The position numbers and the translations under genes were made by a program. Below are positions 57,330-64,000 of a stretch of DNA of 64,000 nt, piece after piece; position 1 is the stretch's first letter; every line of letters begins with the position of its first letter. The notes beneath the pieces are model-generated. The model did not search any database. It was given only the letters and a program-made list of their open reading frames with translations, and was not told the origin of the DNA. The stretch comes from Pelecanus crispus (lineage: Eukaryota > Chordata > Aves > Pelecaniformes > Pelecanidae): contig NC_134662.1 in NCBI RefSeq assembly GCF_030463565.1, positions 2,790,001 to 2,854,000 of the forward strand, given 5' to 3'.

Positions 57330-57940
57330 CGCCCGTAGGCGCTGGGCGCGGGGCGCTCCCGCTGCCGGCAGCGGCGGGGGGGACGGGGACGGGGGACGGG
57401 GCTGCCGAAACCCCCGGGAAAACCAGCCGGGGGGCACCGGGGCGGGGCCGGACCCCCCCCGCGGCCCCCGCCCCCCCTTCCGCACGGCTCCTTCCTCCCC
57501 CCGCCCCGTCCTCCTCCTCCTCCCCCCCGCTCTCGCGACAGCTCCGCGCAGAAAATGGCCCCGCGGCCGCGCCGCCGCTGATGCGCGCTCCGGGCGGCGC
57601 CGGCCCCGCCGCAGCCCCGGTACGTGCGGGGACGGGGCGGGGGGCAGCGGGGGGAGCCCCGGCAGCGGGGGGCAGCGGGGGGAGCCCGGGCAGCGGGGGT
57701 GCCCCGGCAGCGGGGAGGGAGCCCCGGCAGCGGGGCGGGGGGCAGCGGCGGTACCGGAGCGGTACCGGGCCCGGGGTCCCGGGGCTCTGCAGGAGCTGGG
57801 GCGCGCGCCGGGGGGGTGCTCCGGGCAAAACCGCCCAGCCCGGGGGGCGGGGGGGGGGGGGGCACCGGCCGTGGGGCTGCTGCTCACGGGGGGCTCCAGG
57901 TTACGGGGGCCACTACCCGTGGGGTGACTAGCCGTGGGGG
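57330..57940 (+). promoter_or_regulatory. ZNF414: CpG island, ZNF414 promoter and first intron start
   Basis: Very dense in CpG and poly-purine/pyrimidine blocks. TCTCGCGA at 57531-57538 is eight bases of the TCTCGCGAGA core-promoter element bound by BANP. It is followed by aaaatggccccg (57552-57563), YY1-like. Exon 1 is expected to start near 57540 and ends at 57619 with donor gtacgt. Poly(G) 57849-57862 lies in the intron. Confidence 0.6.
57540..57619 (+). other. ZNF414: ZNF414 first exon (predicted 5' UTR)
   Basis: CpG-island exon closing at 57619 before gtacgtgcgg. It contains an ATG at 57555 that opens an eight-codon upstream frame ended by the TGA at 57579-57581. That TGA overlaps a second ATG at 57581. 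From the second ATG the frame stays open to the end of the exon in phase 0. The start of the exon is an estimate. Confidence 0.5.
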
Positions 57941-60900
57941 GTGCTAGCCATGGCTGTGTTACTGCCCCCAGGGGCGAGCAGCCATGGGTGTGTTGCCCAT
58001 GGGGGGCTACTAGCCACAGAAACCACTAGCCATGGGGGTGCTGCCCACGGGGGGCTGCAAGCTATGGGGATTATACCCGTGGGGCTAACAGCACAGGGGC
58101 AGCTAGCCGCGGGAGCCGGGAGCCCCCGGGCTTTGCAGGCGTGTGGCCCATGGGAGCAGCGGGACCCGCTTCGCCACCCCGAGCATCACGGGGCTGCGCC
58201 CACCGGGGTCTCCCGTGATTTCTCCATCTTCCCACACACGTGGGCGACGCTTTGTTGCTGTCAGGGGCTGGGGGGTGCGGCTGCTCGTCCGCTGCTGGAG
58301 CGAGGGGGGTCCCGCACCTCGGCCACGGCGTGAACTTGACCGTGGCCAGGGCCGCCTGCTCGGGGGGCATCTTTGTCCGGGCTGAGGGAGGAAGGTCCGT
58401 CCTCCCCAGATGGCTCCTGAAAGGAAAGAGGGGTTTTTTCCAGCTGAAGAGCTGAGGTAGCCCAGTGGCTCGGCCAGCCACGGGCAGACAGGTCACGCTG
58501 GGCACCGGGATGGTGCAGGGATTTGGGGAAATGGCAGCACAGCTCTTCCCCATTCGCACGCCACCCGGGTCACGGATGGCTTGGAGCAAGCCGGGGGGAT
58601 AGTGGGGACCCCCGGACTGCCCAGAGCGGCTCTGCGGGAAAGGCTGAAAGATGTTTCCCAAGGAACCACTGCAGGCCCTCGGCCAAGCTGCCGGCGCGCC
58701 CGGCGCGGGACGTGGCACCGTGGCTGTGCGCAAGGCTCAGCGCTCGCCCCCTTGGATGCCCGCGCTGCCGCTGGCAGCAGCTCTGGCGGGGTGCAGGGTG
58801 GGCTCCGCAGGGCTCTTCAGGCAGATTTTCTGAGTTGGAAAGCAAGGAGCCTGCCCTTGGAGCGAGGTGGAGGGGTAAAACATCGAGGCAGCAGCTTTGC
58901 TCCAGCCCAAGTTGGGATTAGGGCACCCAAGTTGCAGCGGGCATCACGAAGCCCGTGGCTGCGAGGCAGGGGCTGCAGCAGAGATGCCCAGAGCACCTTC
59001 CCCCCCTGCACCAACTCTGGCAGGGCTCCCTGTGATGCCTGAAGGCAACAGGAGAATTTACGACGCGCATTTTGATTTACGACATGCATTTTAACCCTGG
59101 GACCGGTGGCCGGAGCGCGTGCCGGGGCGGGCGGGGGGCTCGCCGCGCCGGCAGTAGCTGTGCTGCTGTCACAGCCTGTGCTTCCTCCCTCCGCGCCGCT
59201 CGCCGCTCGCCGGCTGAGCGATCACATGAGCCCCTTGTTCAGAGCCTTTGTCTCTCATCTCCTACGCCAAGGAGCTGCGTTTCGGGAAAGCCTCTGCAAC
59301 CTCTGGCCATAGAGCATGTGGAGATGCTCAAATAGGATTATTTGTCCCATTTATCCTCCCAGGGTGGGTTTGTAAAAGTCTTCTGTGCTTGGCGATACGT
59401 GTAAACCCGCTGGTTCGTTTGAGGGAGCTGAGCTGTATTAATTATTAACTGAATCAGCAGCGGCGGCTGCTCTGGGTGAGCGGTAGCTGCAAGCCCTCCT
59501 GTTCATCCCGTCGCCGTCAGCACCCTGAAAGGATTTTTCCAGGGTCCCCGTTCACCACAGAGGCTGGAGCGAGGGAGTTTGGTGCCAGCAGGTTTTCAGG
59601 GAGACTGAACCTGTGGCCAGACAACCCTTCAAAAAGCGACACCAAATTTGCGGTGGCTCTGGATTTGGGTTTCCAGGGCAGGGTTTGCACCGGCGCTGGG
59701 GGAGTCACATCTCTGGTGGCCACGGGGGTCACTGGGGAGGGGGACAGTGACAGGTCAGCAGCACCTGAAGCGCAGCATCGTGCTCAGGGTTGCAGAACGA
59801 AGGGTCCTGGAGAATGAAAAGTGTTGGATGCCATCCCATGGGAGGTGACAAATGACAGCAAAACGATACAGGTGCCACCGACTCCCCGAAAACCAGGGCC
59901 TGGGCCGAGCATATGGCGATGCTACAGTGCTGCCGTCACGTCCGCTGCCAACAGCGCACCCGCGTTGAACAGCTTTGCTCCGGCGGGATGCTGGCGGGGC
60001 CGCGAGCCGGGCGCAGGCATGCTCAGGCGTGCTGGCTACACCGAGGTGCGCCGGCGTCCGTCTGCCTGCCCTCACCGGACCTGTCCGTTAGTATCCACTC
60101 AAGAGGCATTTTCCCAGCTTTTCCGGAGAAAAATCAGCTTAAAACGCATCTCTGGGGTACAGCCTGCAAGCGGGAAATGGAGAGCGGCATCAGACAGCAC
60201 ATGCGAGAGGGAGAGGAGGGAGGTTCCAGCACAAGCTGTAACATCCGAAGGTGCCGCTGGGTTTGACCCTGGAGCACCGGGAGCCAACAGCCCTGCTGCG
60301 ATGCTGCCGAGGAAGAATTTCCTCGTTTCTTGAAAAACAGACTTGAAAAAAATTGCCTGTGCTCCTGCTGAGCTCTTGGTGCAACGGGCGCAGGCGTCCT
60401 GCTCCCTGTGGCCTCATCCGGAGGCCGTCGGAGACCATCGGTCCCCGGGGGACCGTCAGCAGGCGCTGGGGACAGGCGGTGGCATGGAGGATTGATCCGG
60501 AGCCGGCATCTCCAGCGGGATGGCAGGGGCCCGGGGGCGGTTCGCCGCAGCCTCGAGGACTCGCGCTACCAGGACATGCTCCGGCAGCACCAAAGCTCCC
60601 CGGCTTCGGGGATGGGCACCGAAACGTGGCGGTGCCACACGGACGCTGCACAAGGGGCTGAGCAGGAGGACGCAGCCCTGCCTCGACCCTTTTAATGCTT
60701 TCTCCCTCAAGAGAAGATTCCTGACTGGGTTTTCCCAGCAAAACTGCATTTCCCCCTCCTGATAAAACAAAGCTCCATCAAAGCTGCCGTGAACTTTCTG
60801 CACGGTGTTTACCCTGCCCCAGCCATGCTGCTTTGTGCAGACCGAGCAAACCAACCCCTCCAGCCAGGGCTGAATTTCCCCTCCCGGGACACGATCAGCC

Positions 60901-61344
60901 CCTGGCACTGCCAAAACCCCCCCGCTCCCCCCGCTCTGGGGTCAAACCCCCTCCAGCCAGCCCTGGCCTCGGTGCAGGTTGCATCCCGCAGCGCCGGCAG
61001 AGTCTGCCAAGCTGAGAAAACAACAACAAAAAAAGCAATGCATCCTCCAAACAAAGCCGCAAGCCTGGGGGCAGCCGGAGAAATAATCCCACATGGATTT
61101 CCCCCCCCCCCAGCTCTGATTTATTGCCCACTGGGTTGCAATCCCAGCGCCACCGATTGCTGCAGTAACAGCCGCTGAGCCCGCCTTCACCCGGCTAAAG
61201 CCCTGCTGTGCACGGCCGGCCGGGAGCCGGGCTGGATCTGAAAAACTGGGAAAATGCCTCTGGAGCAGATGCTAACGGGCAGGTCCGGTGAGGCCAGGCG
61301 GGATGGATGTGGCCGATCCCCAGGGACATTTGGGTTGGGAGTCA

Positions 61345-61656
61345 CTGAGCTCTTGGGGAAACATTAGGACGAGAGGAAATGGGCTCAAGCTGCGCCAGGG
61401 GAGGTTTAGGTTGGATATTAGGAAAAATTTCTTCACGGAAAGAGTGGTCAAGCATTGGAACAGGCTGCCCAGAGAGGTGGGGGAGTCCCCATCCCTGGAA
61501 GTGTTCAAAAAACGGGCAGAGGTGGCACTTGGGGACATGGCTTAGTCTGGTCTACCCTTGATTGGTTTAGTGTGGACTTGGTAGTGTAGGTTACTGGCTG
61601 GACTGGATGATCTTAAAGGTCTTTTCCAACTAAATGATTCTATGATTCTATGATTA
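61345..61656 (+). mobile_element. CR1 LINE 3' fragment
   Basis: Sense CR1: gagaggaaatgggctcaagc, ggtttaggttggatattagg, ttcttcacggaaagagtgg, caggctgcccagagaggt, aggtcttttccaac and attctatgattctatgatt. A better preserved tail of two or more ATTCTATG units than the other copies here; the 5' edge may extend to about 61290. Confidence 0.93.
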
Positions 61657-61712
61657 ACCCTCTCACCAACTGCAGATGTACGTGTTGCAGCCACTCTGCA
61701 GCCCCAGCGCTG

Positions 61713-61741
61713 ATAATAATAATAATAATAATAATAATAAT
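61713..61741 (+). repeat. (TAA)n microsatellite
   Basis: About nine to ten ATA/TAA units, 57 bp after the CR1 tail. Confidence 0.9.
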
Positions 61742-62464
61742 GTTTTCTTTTCAACTTTGATGTTAAGACACTCTTGAGAAATCTCCCAAAGTGAGGGACT
61801 CTTCAGATGCTTTTTACTGGGAGTTCGCGTTTGGCTTTTGCTTGTCAAAGCCTCGCACCGAGGCTCCATGAGGCCAAACCGATTTAATTTTGGGGACCGT
61901 CTGATGTAGCTTGTGTGAAGGAACCGTCCCCGCACGCCCATCACTGGGCATCAGGCCCTGCTGCCGACGCTCCCGGTCATGCGATGGGACCTGCTGCTCC
62001 TCTTGGCTGGGAAACCCTTCGAAACTGCGGGTGGGGGGAGCATCCAGCGAGACCCCCCCGGCCTGGCTGGGAGCAAGAGAGGCCAGAGCAGCTCCTACAA
62101 TCCCTGCTTCGGCAGCGCCGGGGCTGCGGCACCTTGGCGGGGAGAGGGGTCCTGTGGTTTGGGGGGAATTTTTGACTATAGATGCTGTGGGCTGGAGTCT
62201 GGCGATGCATGGGGCAGGCTATGCCGGACGGCAGCGGGGGGGTCTTTTGGGGGGGGTTGTGGACCACCCCTGGTCCAGGATGGCGAGAAGCAGGAGGGGA
62301 TGGCGACGGCCGTGGCTTCAAGGCGCAGCCCAGGGCGAAGTGCTACATTTGCAGCTCGTCCCCTCTGCAGAGGTGCTGCAAAGCCCCTGTGAAGCCATGC
62401 CCTCCTGCCAGCCTGGCCCAGGAGGTCCCCGGGCAGCAGGGTCGGTCCCACAGCCACGGGCACC

Positions 62465-62492
62465 GAGGAGGAGGAGGAGGAGGAGGAGGAGG
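62465..62492 (+). repeat. (GGA)n microsatellite
   Basis: About nine perfect gag/gga units in the ZNF414 intron, just upstream of the coding start exon. Confidence 0.9.
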
Positions 62493-62611
62493 CAGTCAAC
62501 ATTGCTCCATGCTGGGCTTTAACCTCTCGCCCTTGTGCTCGGTGTAGCATCAACGGGAGCAGACACTGTCGGCGGCGCGTGCCTCGCCCCACGCCCACCA
62601 CTGGCCAGGTC

Positions 62612-63725
62612 ATGAAGATGGAGAAGGATGAGGCGGTGCCCACCTTCTCGCTGGGGGGTAAATACGCCGGAGAGGGGGCAGGTGAGTCCCTCGCGCCACG
62701 GCGGGGTTGGCGAGAGGAGTCGGGGCAGGACGGGGGGGGAGCCTGCACTCCTGTTGCTGTGAGGTCCCTTTGGCCGAATCCCACCCCAGAGGGGTGGCTG
62801 GGAGCACCCTGAGGGTGCGCGTGGTTGTACATGGCTGTGCATGGGCACGCACGTGGCGTCACCCAGCGCGTTCACGACGCCAGCAGGCTTTGCCTTCGTA
62901 CCAGCCGCTTTTTCTAGAGCGCAGACCCTCCCGTCTCTAACCACCCCGGAGGGCTCCTGCCTCTCCGGCCCCTTGCAAGCCAGACCCCCCCCAGCTGCCT
63001 GCACCCCTGTTTGCAAAGGGTGGGACGGAGGGCAAAGAGGGACGTGGTTTAGGCAGGGGCTGAGGCTTGGGGCTGCCCGCGGCAGCCGGCGCCCGCTGCC
63101 TAACGGCCTCTCCCCGGCAGGATGCAGCGAAGCAGCTCTGCCCGGCGGCCCGATGCCGGTGGCGGGGAGCGGAGGGACCCCAGCCCAGGACCTGCGGCCG
63201 CTGAAGCGCAGACCTGTCCCAGGTGAGCCGAGCCTCAGCCTTGCCCCGGGGAGGTGACGGCGACGGCCAGGGCAGGGACAAGGCCAACGGATCTGTCTCC
63301 TTCCAGGGAAACACTACCAGTGCTCAAGCTACGGCTGCAAACTGGCCTTCCCCAGCATGCAGGAGCTGATGGACCACCTGAAAGTCCACTACAGACCCAC
63401 GCAGTCCCTCGAGGGTAAGGCCGGGATGCCCTGTGTCGCTCCACGGTGCCCTTTTTCGGCTGGGAGGTGGCATAGCAGGGCTTGAAGCTGAGGCAGCACT
63501 GGTGGCGGTGCTTGTGCCGCCGGGAGATGCTACACAGCACCGGACGGGCGTGGGGAGAGCGTGGGAGGTGCTGGAGACCCACTGGTGGGGCTGAACCTCT
63601 GCCCTGTTCCTTTGCTCAGGCAAAACCTTCCAGTGCCCGACGCTGGGCTGCACAGAGACCTTCCCCAGCATGCAGGACCTCATGGCCCACATGAAGGTGC
63701 ACTACAAGCCAAACCGCTACTTCAA
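62612..63725 (+). CDS. ZNF414: ZNF414, C2H2 zinc-finger protein (3' end outside the window)
   Basis: Coding exons 62612-62681 (first ATG; exon likely begins at 62609), 63121-63222, 63307-63414 and 63620-63725, all in phase. Two C2H2 fingers are complete: CSSYGCKLAFPSMQELMDHL...H in exon 63307-63414 and CPTLGCTETFPSMQDLMAHM...H in exon 63620-63725 (both C-x4-C-x12-H-x3-H). The linker DLRPLKRRPVPGKHYQC and the end KPNRYFK match human ZNF414. The next exon should start by completing Lys, then Cys of another finger, and lies outside. The second ATG (62618, atgaagATGG) has the better context and gives MEKDEAVP. The N-terminal region is much shorter than in human. Presumed nuclear DNA-binding protein; targets unknown. 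Confidence 0.85.
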
Positions 63726-63784
63726 GTGAGTCCTGCAGGTCCCCATCCCCATCCCGTGCCACCCTGCCATCTCCCTGCAGACAC

Positions 63785-63978
63785 CTCCCACAGCGTGTCC
63801 TATCCGGGGGCACCCGGCAGCTCCCAAACATCCCAAAGCACGCGGGCTCCCACGGCGTGTCCTATCCGGGGGCACCCAGCAGCTCCCAAACATCCCAAAG
63901 CACGCGGGCTCCCACGGCGTGTCCTATCCGGGGGCACCCAGCAGCTCCCAAACATCCCAAAGCACGCGGGCTCCCATC
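63785..63978 (+). repeat. 62-bp tandem repeat, about three copies
   Basis: Units begin gtgtcctatccgggggcacc at 63795, 63857 and 63919, a constant 62-bp period with only one or two differences between units. It lies in the ZNF414 intron after the second finger exon, within 70 bp of its donor. The array ends inside the window. Confidence 0.92.
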
Positions 63979-64000
63979 TTTGCAGACCCCCCCCCATCTC

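Larger units (their letters stand above)
57620..62608 (+). other. ZNF414: ZNF414 intron 1 (about 5 kb)
   Basis: From the CpG-island donor to the acceptor ctggccag at 62608. It contains the CR1 at about 61345-61656, a (TAA)n and a (GGA)n microsatellite. A later exon-2 acceptor or an extra 5' exon cannot be excluded. No other gene was recognised. Confidence 0.55.

Noticed and set aside
56570-57865. Minus-strand 431-codon frame and overlapping 380-codon frames
   Set aside because: They read through the 18/19-bp minisatellite and CpG island. All frames are open because the unit lacks stops; no splice or promoter support.

Overview
This window is vertebrate nuclear DNA, almost certainly from a bird. 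It has CR1 LINE 3' ends with the typical ATTCTATG tails, a few old MIR-like SINEs, short GC-rich introns and GT-AG split genes. No prokaryotic or organellar features are seen. Gene order and orientation (ADAMTS10 - MYO1F - ZNF414, all on +) match the human 19p13.2 block, so the likely source is the avian microchromosome carrying that block (orthologous to chicken 28; inference).

Layout. 1-35420: ADAMTS10, missing its first exon(s). Twenty-two coding exons (274-33631) join in phase to 958 codons covering late prodomain, metalloprotease, disintegrin-like, TSP1, Cys-rich, spacer, four more TSP1 repeats and the PLAC domain. A 3' UTR of about 1.8 kb ends near an AATAAA at 35394. 35420-39740: a rearranged intergenic segment. 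It holds degraded copies of ADAMTS10 intron sequence, a 98% identical 435-bp copy of part of the ADAMTS10 3' UTR, a CR1 insertion, and a minus-strand TATA/CRE-like promoter driving an ORF with four acidic 12-residue repeats. A second, basic ORF shares a stretch with it. 39740-55010: complete MYO1F, 28 coding exons, 1099 codons, with the ATG alone at the end of exon 1 behind a PU.1-type site. 55010-57330: intergenic, ending in a 1-kb GC-rich minisatellite. 57330-64000: CpG-island promoter and first four exons of ZNF414, including two C2H2 fingers; the gene runs off the window.

The three genes are not an operon and do not share a pathway. ADAMTS10 is a secreted extracellular-matrix protease-like protein linked to fibrillin microfibrils, MYO1F a leukocyte class I myosin, and ZNF414 a putative nuclear zinc-finger protein. 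The part least explained by known genes is the ADAMTS10-MYO1F interval, above all the minus-strand acidic-repeat/basic-tail ORF family and the duplicated UTR block next to the MYO1F promoter.
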